Below are positions 1-7,797 of a stretch of 64,000 bases of DNA, piece after piece (position 1 is the stretch's first letter; each line of letters starts with the position of its first letter). The translations under genes were made by a program, and so were the position numbers. The notes below the pieces were generated by a model. That model worked only from the letters and a program-made list of their open reading frames with translations. It did no database searches and was not told the origin of the DNA. Source of the DNA: CAINDI01 sp037127585 (GTDB lineage Bacteria > Verrucomicrobiota > Verrucomicrobiia > Palsa-1439); the NCBI GenBank assembly GCA_037127585.1, contig JBAXYB010000004.1, positions 1 through 64,000 on the forward strand, written 5' to 3'.

Positions 1-2070
1 GCCTAAGTGGCACCTCAAATGAACACCGTCGAAGAATACGTTGCCGACGCTACTAGTACTAGAGATGTAGCTGACGCCCGCCGTCAAACCATCCAGAAAT
101 TCGATGTTCACCGCCGCTTGAGGGCCTTTGTTCGTGACGATGAAGCTGTAACTGAATGTGCTATTCAGCGACGCAGTTGCGACGCTGCTGCTGCCGGACA
201 GTGCCAGGTCGGCCTGCGCGGCGACTTGCGTGACGGTGACGTTGAAGTTGCATGAGTTCGTGTTGCCGGCGGCGTCGATGGCGAGGTTGGTCACGGTGGT
301 GGTGCCCAGCGCGAAGGAACTGCCGGAGGCCGGTGTGGAATTCGAGACGGCCAACGAACAATTGTCGCTGGCGGTGAGAACGAAGTTCACGACGGCGCTG
401 GTGACGCCAAAAGGGACGTTGGTGGCAATGTTCGCGGGACAGTTGATCACCGGCGGCGTCTGGTCGAGAACGGTGATCGTGGCCGAACAGGAATTTGTCG
501 CGCCACGATTGTCGGTGACCGTGAGCGTGACCGGGGTTGCGCCAAGAGCGTACGGGCCGGACGGGCTGAGCGTGCGGCTGACGATTGAGCCATCGGGATC
601 GGATGAGTTGTTGTCCACTTGCGCGGCGGACACGTTGGCTTGGCACGAAGCGTTGGCGGCGACGACAACATTCTGGCAAACCGCAACCGGCGGGACGTTC
701 GGGCCGAGCCAGACTTTGGCCGCGGTGCAATTGAACGCCGCGCCGCTGGCTTGAATCGTGTCGGTGCCCGGGGCAGCGCCGGCGTAGCTGAACCCGGCAT
801 GGCCGCCGATATCAGTCACGGCGAAACCGTTGGTGCCGGTATTGGGGCCGGCAATCACGTCGAAGTTCACATCAACGCCGGCCAGGGCGGTGCCGTTGCT
901 GGTAATGGTGGCGGTAACGGTGTGGAGGGTGCCGACATCGTTGGTGGCCAGCGCGGGAGACAGGGCACAAACCACACCCGGCGGAGCGACTGTCGCGAGG
1001 GAGAAGGAGGTTTCTTTGAAGAAACCGGCCCCGCCGATCGCGCCGGCAATACTGTTCGAGTCAGTCGTGCTGACTTTGACGAACAGCAACCGGCCTTGAT
1101 AAGTCGTGCCCGCTGCCAACGTCCCGCCGGGGATTGTGACCGATGTGGCCGAGCCGTTAAGCACGCCGGGGGCAAAGAGGTCTGGCGTGTTCGTGATCGG
1201 CGCGCCGAAGTTGTCGTCGATCGCCAAGGAAATGAAATCACTGGCGGTGCCGCCGCTGAAGGCGTTCCAAGTCAGGACGAAGTTCGTCGCACTGTTGATG
1301 GATTGCGCCGCCGTAAAGTTGACGATTTGCGGGGTGGTAGGATACGCGTCGGCAGGCAGCGTCAACGCCGCGAGCAAGGTGCCTTGATTCAGTCCGTCGA
1401 TGGTCTGTGTGTAGGTGGCGCTACTGTGATAGGTGTTGTCGAGCGTCGTTTTGGTCGTGAACTGGTCGTTGAACTCCAGTTGACTTGAGTTGGGATCGTC
1501 CCTCGTCAAGATCACAATCGCGCCGGCCGGCACCTGGACAGAAGAGGCAAAAATGGAGTTGGACTCGATCCCGCGGACATCCGCGTGAAACGCGAAGCCG
1601 GTCGTCATCAGCGTTGGCGCGCCGGCCGTAAGCTGTTCAAACATCTGTCCCTTGGCGGCGGCGATGAAGTTTTTCACGTCCTGATTCGTGGAGGGCGCCT
1701 GCACGACGACGTGGCCCGACATGCCGATGACATTGGAGCCGCTTGGGTTGGCACCGTGTTGCGTGCAATAGTAGTTGAACGTGCCAGCATTCGCGAAGGT
1801 ATGAGTGAACGTGTTGGGTTGTGTGTGGACCCCCGAATCCCAACTTTCCGATTGCCCGGCGGCGGTCGTCGTACTGTGCCCGGTTGAACCACTGGCCCAG
1901 ACCCACTCCACCGTGTCGCCGACATTGATTGTCGGATCCACGTGCGTCGACGGGGCTGTGCCGAAATCGAAATTGAAAATCTGAATCGTATTAGTGGTAG
2001 CCCACGTCGATACCGCGAACACCGCCAGAAACACACCGACTCCAGCAAGCGACTTCATAAATGTTTTCAT
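1..2070 (-). CDS. Secreted cupredoxin / Big1-like / HYR / DUF11 multidomain protein (3' end outside window)
   Basis: The frame is open from the ATG at 2070 to the window edge (690 codons, no stop), so the protein is incomplete at its C-terminus. Residues 1-24 are a signal peptide ending STWA. Residues 28-124 form a plastocyanin-like copper domain with ligands His65, Cys102, His105 and Met117. After a stretch I do not recognise come a Big1-like Ig fold (about 370-435), two HYR-like repeats (about 455-610, with INCPAN and SDNCS motifs) and the start of a DUF11 domain (from about 620, TNKGPQAAVNI). An AGGAGA ribosome site precedes the ATG. It starts 23 bases after the nadB stop on the same strand. 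Probably exported to the surface or periplasm; the copper role is inferred from the ligand set. Confidence 0.85.
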   Translation of the reverse strand, partial: MKTFMKSLAGVGVFLAVFAVSTWATTNTIQIFNFDFGTAPSTHVDPTINVGDTVEWVWASGSTGHSTTTAAGQSESWDSGVHTQPNTFTHTFANAGTFNYYCTQHGANPSGSNVIGMSGHVVVQAPSTNQDVKNFIAAAKGQMFEQLTAGAPTLMTTGFAFHADVRGIESNSIFASSVQVPAGAIVILTRDDPNSSQLEFNDQFTTKTTLDNTYHSSATYTQTIDGLNQGTLLAALTLPADAYPTTPQIVNFTAAQSINSATNFVLTWNAFSGGTASDFISLAIDDNFGAPITNTPDLFAPGVLNGSATSVTIPGGTLAAGTTYQGRLLFVKVSTTDSNSIAGAIGGAGFFKETSFSLATVAPPGVVCALSPALATNDVGTLHTVTATITSNGTALAGVDVNFDVIAGPNTGTNGFAVTDIGGHAGFSYAGAAPGTDTIQASGAAFNCTAAKVWLGPNVPPVAVCQNVVVAANASCQANVSAAQVDNNSSDPDGSIVSRTLSPSGPYALGATPVTLTVTDNRGATNSCSATITVLDQTPPVINCPANIATNVPFGVTSAVVNFVLTASDNCSLAVSNSTPASGSSFALGTTTVTNLAIDAAGNTNSCNFNVTVTQVAAQADLALSGSSSVATASLNSTFSYSFIVTNKGPQAAVNIEFLDGLTAGVSYISSTSSVGNVFFDGVHLRCHLG

Positions 2071-2093
2071 GCTTTCTCCTGTGAGGCAGCGGT

Positions 2094-3752
2094 TCAACCG
2101 CGCCGCAACAATGTGTCGCGAGCTTCTGGCAACAGACTTGGATAGTCGAGCGTGAAATGCAACCCGCGCGACTCTTTCCGCTGCAACGCGCATTCCACAA
2201 TCAGCTCCGCCACGAGCGCGAGGTTGCGCAACTCGATCAGGTCCGGCGTGACCTTGTAGTCCCAGTAGAATTGGTTGATCTCGCGCTGCAAATTCTGAAT
2301 GCGTGACCGAGCGCGCAACAGCCGTTTATCCGTCCGCACAATGCCGACGTAGTCCCACATCAACCGGCGAATCTCACCCCAGTTATGCGTCACCACCACG
2401 AGTTCATCCGGATCCGCCGCGTTCCCGCTCTGCCACGCCGGCAACTCGGGAAGCTGAGCGCTGAGTGCTGAGAGCTGAGTGCTCGCTTGCTTCGCTGCCC
2501 GTTCGGCCACGACCACTGCTTCCAACAGCGAATTACTCGCGAGCCGGTTCGCGCCGTGCAAACCAGTACACGCCACCTCGCCGGCCGCCAGCAAACCTTC
2601 AATGTCCGTCTCGCCGGTCACATTCGTCACCACCCCACCGCATTGATAATGCGCCGCCGGCACCACAGGCAACGGTTGCTTCGTCATGTCGTAACCGAAT
2701 TCCAGACACTTCGCGTAAATATTCGGGAACCGCTTCTTCACGAACTCCGGATCCTTGTGCGTAATATCGAGCGTCACGCACTCCGCGCCGGTCTTCTTCA
2801 TCTCGGCATCAATCGCCCGCGCCACAATATCGCGCGGCGCGAGGTCGGCCATGGCATGATACCGGGGCATGAATGGCTCGCCATCTTTCCCGCGCAAGAT
2901 CGCGCCCTCACCACGCACCGCCTCGCTGATGAGAAACGTCTTCGCGCGCGGCTCAAACAAACACGTCGGATGAAACTGCACGAACTCCATGTTCGCGACC
3001 GCGCACCCGGCCCGGTACGCCATCGCCACGCCGTCGCCGCTCGCGATGTCGGGATTCGTCGTGTAGAGGTAGACCTTACCGGAGCCGCCCGTCGCCAACA
3101 TCGTCACTTTCCCGGCAAACACTTCCACGACACCGCGCTTCTCATCGAGCGCATAGCAGCCGAGGCACCGATTCTTTGGGAGGGCGAGGCTCCCGCCGAG
3201 CCGTCCGGCCGTTTCCGCGTCCTGGCTCGCCGGGAGGCTCGCCCTCCCCAACTTCTGCGTCGTGATCAAATCGATCGCCAGCATGTTCTCGAACACGCTG
3301 ATGTTTTTGTGGGCCGCCACGGCCGCCAACAATGCCCGCTCGATCTCGCGGCCGGTAATATCGCCGGCATGCAACACCCGCCGGCGGGTATGTCCACCTT
3401 CCCGACCGAGATCGTAATCGCCGGTCGCACTCGCGCTGAACTTCACGCCGACGTCGATCAGCTCCCGCACCAAGGCCGGGCCTTCGGTCACGATGGTCTG
3501 CACGACCTCGTCGCGACACAGACCGGCTCCGGCTTCCAAGGTGTCGTGCCGGTGCATCTCGAAGGAATCATCTTTACCCATCACCGCGGCGATGCCGCCT
3601 TGCGCGTAATTCGTGTTCGACTCCGCGCGGGTTTTCTTCGTGATGATGCCGACCTTGCCGGACTCCGCCGCCTTCAACGCAAACCACAACCCGGCAATGC
3701 CGCTGCCGATCACGAGGAAGTCAAAATTATGTTGGCGACTGGGCGTGGTCAC
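2094..3752 (-). CDS. nadB: L-aspartate oxidase
   Basis: FAD enzyme that oxidises L-aspartate to iminoaspartate, the first step of de novo NAD synthesis, in the cytosol. The N-terminus has the Rossmann motif IGSGIAGLW. Family motifs follow: TNYAQGGIAA, the REGGHTRRRVLHAGD substrate loop, FVQFHPTC, and AACQCGG-like HYQCGGV with TGLHGANRLASNSLLE. At 552 residues it is slightly longer than usual because of an in-frame palindromic insertion at about residues 168-192. The start is GTG and overlaps the stop of the upstream NYN gene by four bases (GTGA), so translation is probably coupled. No nadA or nadC is adjacent. Confidence 0.95.
   Translation of the reverse strand: MTTPSRQHNFDFLVIGSGIAGLWFALKAAESGKVGIITKKTRAESNTNYAQGGIAAVMGKDDSFEMHRHDTLEAGAGLCRDEVVQTIVTEGPALVRELIDVGVKFSASATGDYDLGREGGHTRRRVLHAGDITGREIERALLAAVAAHKNISVFENMLAIDLITTQKLGRASLPASQDAETAGRLGGSLALPKNRCLGCYALDEKRGVVEVFAGKVTMLATGGSGKVYLYTTNPDIASGDGVAMAYRAGCAVANMEFVQFHPTCLFEPRAKTFLISEAVRGEGAILRGKDGEPFMPRYHAMADLAPRDIVARAIDAEMKKTGAECVTLDITHKDPEFVKKRFPNIYAKCLEFGYDMTKQPLPVVPAAHYQCGGVVTNVTGETDIEGLLAAGEVACTGLHGANRLASNSLLEAVVVAERAAKQASTQLSALSAQLPELPAWQSGNAADPDELVVVTHNWGEIRRLMWDYVGIVRTDKRLLRARSRIQNLQREINQFYWDYKVTPDLIELRNLALVAELIVECALQRKESRGLHFTLDYPSLLPEARDTLLRRG
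3178..3249. repeat. Palindromic GGGAGGGCGAGGC element inside nadB
   Basis: Two inverted arms, GGGAGGGCGAGGCTCCCGCC and its diverged complement ending GGCTCGCCCTCCCC, about 72 bases in all. It stays in frame and adds about 24 residues (reading GRASLPAS...RLGGSLALP) to NadB. The same core occurs at 12511, 42823 and 49540. Confidence 0.85.
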
Positions 3753-4588
3753 GCAGGGGGTACATCGCCTGGAGCGGCGACGGTATAGCCGCCAGATTTC
3801 TTGTCGGCTTCCAGTTTCAGCGAGCCGCGCTTCTGCATTTCCAACAGCAGATCATTGAATGAGCGGAACCCATACGCGCGCTCGTTGAACCCGGGATTAC
3901 GCCGCTTGATGGCCTGTTTGATCATCGACCCATAGACCGGGTCGTCCTCGTTCCGTTCTTCCTTGAGCGCTTCAAATGTTTTTGTCACCAACTCGAACGC
4001 GTCTGAAACCGTCGGCCCTTTGGCGTCAGCTTCGTCCGGCTTGACTGGCGTGGCAGCAGTCGCCGCGATGGCCGGCTCGACGCGGCGAGTCCGCGGCCGC
4101 GCTGGCGCGACGACGCGCACCAGATCGTCGTAGTACAAGAATTCATCGCAATTGCTGATGAACAGATCCGCGGTGGAATTCTTCACGCCGACGCCAATGA
4201 CTTTTTTCGCGTTCTCGCGCAGTTTGCTCACCAAGGGCGAAAAATCAGAGTCGCCGCTGACGATGACGAATGTGTCGACGTGGCCTTTCGTGTAACACAG
4301 GTCGAGCGCGTCCACGACCATGCGGATGTCGGCGGAGTTCTTCCCCGATTGGCGCAAGTGAGGAATCTCGATGAGTTCAAACGCCGCCTCGTGCAAGTCG
4401 CGTTTGAAAACCTTGTACCGGTCGAAGTCGCAGTACGCTTTCTTGACCACAATGTGGCCCTTGAGCAAAAGGCGTTCGAGGACTTTTTGCACGTTGAAGT
4501 TCGGGTAATGCGCGTCGTGGGCGCCGAGCGCGATATTTTCAAGATCGAGAAATACCGCCATCGTTGCGTCGGAAGTTTGGGTACTCAT
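3749..4588 (-). CDS. NYN-domain (LabA-like PIN) protein with LOTUS/OST-HTH domain
   Basis: 279 residues. The N-terminal two thirds are a NYN/PIN-like nuclease fold with acidic residues in the expected places: FLDLENI near residue 13, NSADIRMVVDAL, and VSGDSDFSPLV. An Ala/Pro-rich linker leads to a C-terminal LOTUS (OST-HTH) RNA-binding domain from about residue 225 (VYGSMIKQAIKRRNPGF). Such proteins are predicted RNA-processing or RNA-degrading enzymes. The ATG at 4588 is chosen over longer starts because a promoter with its -10 box ends nine bases upstream and the protein begins with the conserved domain directly. Its stop overlaps the nadB start. Confidence 0.88.
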   Translation of the reverse strand: MSTQTSDATMAVFLDLENIALGAHDAHYPNFNVQKVLERLLLKGHIVVKKAYCDFDRYKVFKRDLHEAAFELIEIPHLRQSGKNSADIRMVVDALDLCYTKGHVDTFVIVSGDSDFSPLVSKLRENAKKVIGVGVKNSTADLFISNCDEFLYYDDLVRVVAPARPRTRRVEPAIAATAATPVKPDEADAKGPTVSDAFELVTKTFEALKEERNEDDPVYGSMIKQAIKRRNPGFNERAYGFRSFNDLLLEMQKRGSLKLEADKKSGGYTVAAPGDVPPA

Positions 4589-4597
4589 GTTGGTGCG

Positions 4598-4626
4598 AGT
4601 GTATGCAAGCCCCCGCCCAAAAGCAA
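4598..4626 (-). promoter_or_regulatory. Promoter of NYN-nadB, leaderless type
   Basis: TTGCTT, 17-base spacer, TACACT on the minus strand. The -10 box lies nine bases before the ATG, with no Shine-Dalgarno sequence. Its -35 box is 11 bases from that of the divergent promoter at 4638. Confidence 0.6.
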
Positions 4627-4637
4627 CGGCAGCGCGC

Positions 4638-4666
4638 TTGCACCCCGGACCCCGAATCCGTACCCT
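4638..4666 (+). promoter_or_regulatory. Promoter of quinone oxidoreductase, leaderless type
   Basis: TTGCAC, 17-base spacer, TACCCT. The -10 box lies six bases before the ATG at 4673, with no Shine-Dalgarno sequence. Confidence 0.6.
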
Positions 4667-4672
4667 CCCAGC

Positions 4673-5584
4673 ATGCAAGCCATCCGTGTCCACCAATTCG
4701 GCGCGCCTGCCGTTCTGAAATTTGAAACCGTCCCGGACCTGCAACCGTCTGCCGGCCAAGTCCTCGTCCGCCTGCACGCTGTGGGCGTCAACCCAGTCGA
4801 CACCTACATCCGCTCCGGCAACTACGGCGCGCTCCCGCCCCTGCCCTACACCCCGGGCAGCGACGCCGCCGGCACCACCGCCGATGGGCGACGCGTCTAC
4901 CTCAGCGGCAGCCTGACCGGCACGTATGCCGAGTTCGCCCTTTGCGAACCGCGGCACCTGCATCCATTACCGGAAAGAATTTCCTTCGCCCAAGGCGCGG
5001 CGCTCGGCGTCCCGTACGCGACCGCTTACCGGGCCTTGTTTCAAAAAGCGCGCGTCGCGCCGGGCGAAACCGTCTTAATCCACGGCGCGAGCGGTGGCGT
5101 CGGTCTGGCCGCGGTGCAGTTAGGGGTAAAACACGGTTGCCGGGTCATTGGCACTGCCGGCTCGGAACGCGGCTTGGCATTGATCCGCGACCAAGGCGCG
5201 CATCAGGTCCTCGACCATCGGCAACCGGATTACCTCGCCGGCGTGCAAGCCGACGTAATTCTGGAAATGCTGGCCAACGTGAATCTCGCCAAAGATTTCA
5301 CCGCGTTGGCGAACAATGGCCGGATCGTCATCATCGGCAACCGCGGCTCAATTGAAATCAACCCGCGCGAAATCATGCGCCGGGAAGCCGTCGTGAACGG
5401 CGTCCTCCTCTTTGCCGCCACGCCCGAAGAACTGGCCGTCAGCCACGCCGCCATCACCACCGGTCTTGCCAACGGCACCTTACGCCCCATCGTCGCCAAA
5501 CAATTACCCTTGGCCGATGCGCCGACGGCACACGAAGCCGTGCTGAAACCCGGTGCTGCCGGTAAGATTATCTTACTGCCGTGA
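4673..5584 (+). CDS. Zinc-free medium-chain dehydrogenase, NADPH:quinone oxidoreductase family
   Basis: 303 residues. GroES-like N-terminal domain (about 1-115) with VGVNPVDTYIRSG and PGSDAAG, then a Rossmann NADPH domain with the quinone reductase signature LIHGASGGVGLAAVQL. The catalytic zinc ligands of alcohol dehydrogenases are absent, as expected for this zeta-crystallin-like class. It should reduce quinones or enones with NADPH in the cytosol; the actual substrate cannot be read from the sequence. The start fits both homology to the family N-terminus (MQAIRVHQFG) and the leaderless promoter just upstream. It is divergent from the NYN gene and appears monocistronic. Confidence 0.88.
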   Translation: MQAIRVHQFGAPAVLKFETVPDLQPSAGQVLVRLHAVGVNPVDTYIRSGNYGALPPLPYTPGSDAAGTTADGRRVYLSGSLTGTYAEFALCEPRHLHPLPERISFAQGAALGVPYATAYRALFQKARVAPGETVLIHGASGGVGLAAVQLGVKHGCRVIGTAGSERGLALIRDQGAHQVLDHRQPDYLAGVQADVILEMLANVNLAKDFTALANNGRIVIIGNRGSIEINPREIMRREAVVNGVLLFAATPEELAVSHAAITTGLANGTLRPIVAKQLPLADAPTAHEAVLKPGAAGKIILLP

Positions 5585-5602
5585 CCGCGACGACCGTCAT
5601 AC

Positions 5603-5631
5603 TTGCAATCAACCTTCCCCGCGACTAGACT
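5603..5631 (+). promoter_or_regulatory. Promoter of the VapBC-like pair, leaderless type
   Basis: TTGCAA, 17-base spacer, TAGACT. The -10 box ends six bases before the ATG of the antitoxin gene. Confidence 0.6.
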
Positions 5632-5637
5632 CTGCCC

Positions 5638-5871
5638 ATGACGCGGATCGTCAAACAACATGCGGTGGTGCAACAAGACGGCGTGCTCGAAATCCACTCG
5701 CCCGATCTGCCGGCGGGTGCCGAAGCGGAGGTCACGGTGCACCTGCACACCCCCCGCCCGACCAACGGCCACACCATGAGCCAATATATCGGGCGAGGCA
5801 CCGGTCTGTACGCGACGGCCACGGAAGTTGACAGCTACATCCGGGAGTTGCGAGCGGAATGGCCACGCTAG
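5638..5871 (+). CDS. Putative antitoxin partner of PIN toxin
   Basis: 77 residues, with no strong family match that I can name. The N-terminal half (VVQQDGVLEIHSPDLPAGAEAEVTV) reads like a small beta-rich DNA-binding domain of the AbrB/VapB type. The C-terminal half, ending IRELRAEWPR, is the usual toxin-contacting helix. It overlaps the PIN-domain gene by 13 bases, the typical antitoxin-first order. It would repress its own promoter and neutralise the downstream nuclease. The function is inferred from size, order and overlap. Confidence 0.7.
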   Translation: MTRIVKQHAVVQQDGVLEIHSPDLPAGAEAEVTVHLHTPRPTNGHTMSQYIGRGTGLYATATEVDSYIRELRAEWPR

Positions 5872-6302
5872 ACTTGCCGGCCGGCTCGCGCGTCTATCTC
5901 GACGCCAACATCTTCATCTACGCTGTCGAACGCATCCCACCCTATGATTCCCTTTTGCGCCCGCTATTTACTCGCTTCGACCGCGACGAACTCGATCCAG
6001 TAACCAGTCAACTCACCTTGGCCGAAGTCTTGGTGAAGCCCATCCAAGTTAACTCCGTGGCGGATAAGGAAGCCTATCTATCCTTGTTGGCCACTGACGG
6101 CCCGCTCGAAGTTGTTCCGGTAGATCGAGACATTCTTATTGCCGCCGCCACGCTCCGCGCCCAACGTAAGATTCTGCTCGCGGACGCCATCCACGTCGCC
6201 ACCGCCGTCGAATATGACTGCAACTATTTTCTGACCAATGACCAGCGGCTCAAACTATTGCCCGACGTTCAGGTTCTCCTCCTCAGCGACTACACGCCGT
6301 AG
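5859..6302 (+). CDS. PIN-domain ribonuclease toxin, VapC-like
   Basis: 147 residues with the PIN-domain acidic set: YLDANIFIYAVE near residue 13, a Glu in LTLAEVLVKP, DAIHVATAVEYDC, and the closing TNDQRLK. VapC toxins cleave tRNA or rRNA when released from the antitoxin. Full family length, no frameshift. It directly abuts a decayed acetyltransferase remnant, suggesting it was inserted next to an existing gene end. Confidence 0.88.
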   Translation: MATLDLPAGSRVYLDANIFIYAVERIPPYDSLLRPLFTRFDRDELDPVTSQLTLAEVLVKPIQVNSVADKEAYLSLLATDGPLEVVPVDRDILIAAATLRAQRKILLADAIHVATAVEYDCNYFLTNDQRLKLLPDVQVLLLSDYTP

Positions 6303-6468
6303 AACTTCGCCCGCGTGGTCGGCCCGCCGGTGATGACGTTGACCGTGCAGAAGAAGAACCCCAAAGCCGTGACCTTGTACACGAAGATGGGTTTCCAGAT
6401 CATCCGTGAACAACCGCGGGCGGAAGACGGCGAACCGGAATTACTACATGGAGCGGCGTGTCCGTTAG
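6303..6468 (+). pseudogene. Remnant of a GNAT acetyltransferase C-terminus
   Basis: Right after the VapC stop the sequence reads MTLTVQKKNPKAVTLYTKMG then FQIIRE, the acetyl-CoA-binding C-terminal part of a GNAT protein (N-x-x-A-x-x-LY-x-K-x-GF). After about GED the family ending NYYMERRVR-stop continues in a different frame (stop 6466-6468). So only the last 50 codons survive, with a frameshift and no N-terminus or start. Confidence 0.7.
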
Positions 6469-6535
6469 CTGGCAACGAAATGGTAAGATCGTATTGATTC
6501 CGTGACGTGAAGCACATCGTCTTGCTCGGTGCTTT

Positions 6536-7267
6536 TCATTTTGGCTTCTGGGTGTTGTCCGGCGGTGCTTGTTGCATTGCTTTAACAGTCATGGGCGCAG
6601 TTTTCGACATTCCATTGAGCGTCTCGATGGCCAATACAAGAGCCAGTTTGTGGTCGATTGCTGAGGCTACCATCTTCAGAATCTCCGCCAAGCTCTCAGT
6701 CGCTACCCTCAAGCATCTTGTCTTGTCCTCACGGATTGGAGAAAGAATCTCATCAACACGAACTCTCGTTTCATACCCCACACGCAATGGGGGAATAAAA
6801 GGGAAATGGTCTTTATCAACCGACAACGGGACTTTTCCCCAATCGGCAGGATTCCCCACCCGAGCCGCATATTGCTTGAACACTTGGGACAACACCGGGA
6901 AGTCTTCGTCAGTATAAACGCGGGCATCCAATCGCCCGCGGAGTACGCCCACAATCGAATTCGTCGGGACCTGCTCGACGCTTACGTCCGAAACATCACC
7001 ACAAATCAATTCGTTTACCTTCGTGGAGAAGACTCGTGATCCGGGGGCAAGCTCATGATCTCGCAGAGGAAAATCTCCAGCAGCGTCAATACACCGCTCT
7101 GCCACAATGGTTGCAGCGGCGCTAATCGCATCCTCAACTCTAATGCGACCGTTTTGGTCGCGGAGAATGCCGAGAATAAGGTCGACCAATTTCTGACGCA
7201 AAGGCGAATCAATCGACTCCGACGGTTTACCACCGGAGCCTTTGCGGAAGCTGTCAAAAATACTCAT
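6536..7267 (-). CDS. Hypothetical protein, 243 residues
   Basis: I do not recognise this protein. It starts MSIFDSFRKGSGGKP and has a helical region (about 20-60), a middle part with VPTNSIVGVLRGRLDARVYT, and a helical C-terminus followed by a Pro/Gln-rich tail. There is no signal peptide and no membrane segment. The ATG at 7267 is chosen because it overlaps the stop of a small upstream frame (ATGA) and the protein composition only becomes normal from there. It is last in a minus-strand run after queD. Codon use is slightly more AT-rich than its neighbours, which may hint at transfer. Confidence 0.65.
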   Translation of the reverse strand: MSIFDSFRKGSGGKPSESIDSPLRQKLVDLILGILRDQNGRIRVEDAISAAATIVAERCIDAAGDFPLRDHELAPGSRVFSTKVNELICGDVSDVSVEQVPTNSIVGVLRGRLDARVYTDEDFPVLSQVFKQYAARVGNPADWGKVPLSVDKDHFPFIPPLRVGYETRVRVDEILSPIREDKTRCLRVATESLAEILKMVASAIDHKLALVLAIETLNGMSKTAPMTVKAMQQAPPDNTQKPK

Positions 7268-7344
7268 GACATCACGATCCGCCGCGCCTGCTGCTGGGCG
7301 AGCAGGCACAACTCGGCGGCTTTGAACACGTGCGTTTGCGTCAT
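7264..7344 (-). CDS. Possible 26-residue peptide between queD and the hypothetical gene
   Basis: ATG starts four bases after the queD stop and the TGA overlaps the ATG of the next gene. The product, MTQTHVFKAAELCLLAQQQA then RRIVMS, is largely helical. The tight coupling on both sides suggests it is translated, perhaps only to couple the two genes. It could also be chance. Confidence 0.3.
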   Translation of the reverse strand: MTQTHVFKAAELCLLAQQQARRIVMS

Positions 7345-7348
7345 GATG

Positions 7349-7750
7349 TCAGCCCCGGTAGGTGGCGTACGACGTCGGCGTTTCCCAGAGGCGGACTTCG
7401 ACTACCGGCAGGCCTTCCGTCCGCGCGTGGTCGTAGATGAGTTTGGCGATGTTCTCCGCGGTCGGATTCTCCTCCATCACGACGTAGAGTTCGCCACTCT
7501 GTTGGAGCGTCGGCAACAGTGGGTCGGCTTTGTTGAGGAGCATCCGGTGATCGAGAGTGTCGTCAATCCATGCTTTCAGGATGCGTTTGATGTCGGCGAA
7601 ATCGACAACCATGCCGCGCGCGTCGAGCTGGGCGGATTCGATGTCGATTTCGACGCGACCATTGTGGCCATGGAGGTGTTTGCACTGGCCGTCGTAGTTG
7701 AGGAGCCGGTGACCGTAACAGAAATCAATGTGTTTGGTGACTTTGAACAT
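7349..7750 (-). CDS. queD: 6-carboxy-5,6,7,8-tetrahydropterin synthase (QueD/PTPS family)
   Basis: 133 residues. Converts dihydroneopterin triphosphate to 6-carboxytetrahydropterin in the queuosine pathway. Zinc-binding histidines are visible in FCYGHRLL and in CKHLHGHNG, which also carries the catalytic Cys. The conserved PTAENIAKLI and the glutamate of VEVRLWETP follow. Full family length. queC is also in this window at 62941, but not linked. A folM/PTR1-like reductase lies 47 bases upstream on the same strand, so a second pterin role remains possible. Confidence 0.93.
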   Translation of the reverse strand: MFKVTKHIDFCYGHRLLNYDGQCKHLHGHNGRVEIDIESAQLDARGMVVDFADIKRILKAWIDDTLDHRMLLNKADPLLPTLQQSGELYVVMEENPTAENIAKLIYDHARTEGLPVVEVRLWETPTSYATYRG

Positions 7751-7766
7751 AGCGATGGGAGTGTAA

Positions 7767-7793
7767 CCGCCAAGCCACCAAGAACGCCAAGAA
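7767..7793. repeat. Short CGCCAAG-type tandem tract
   Basis: CCGCCAAGCCACCAAGAACG followed by CCAAGAA, an imperfect tandem of the CGCCAAGAA type, fills most of the gap between queD and the SDR gene. Similar tracts are common between genes in several environmental phyla. Confidence 0.4.
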
Positions 7794-7797
7794 TTTC

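Noticed and set aside
2487..3788. Open frame of 433 codons on the plus strand across nadB
   Set aside because: Antisense to nadB, and its only recognisable part is the repeat-derived peptide.
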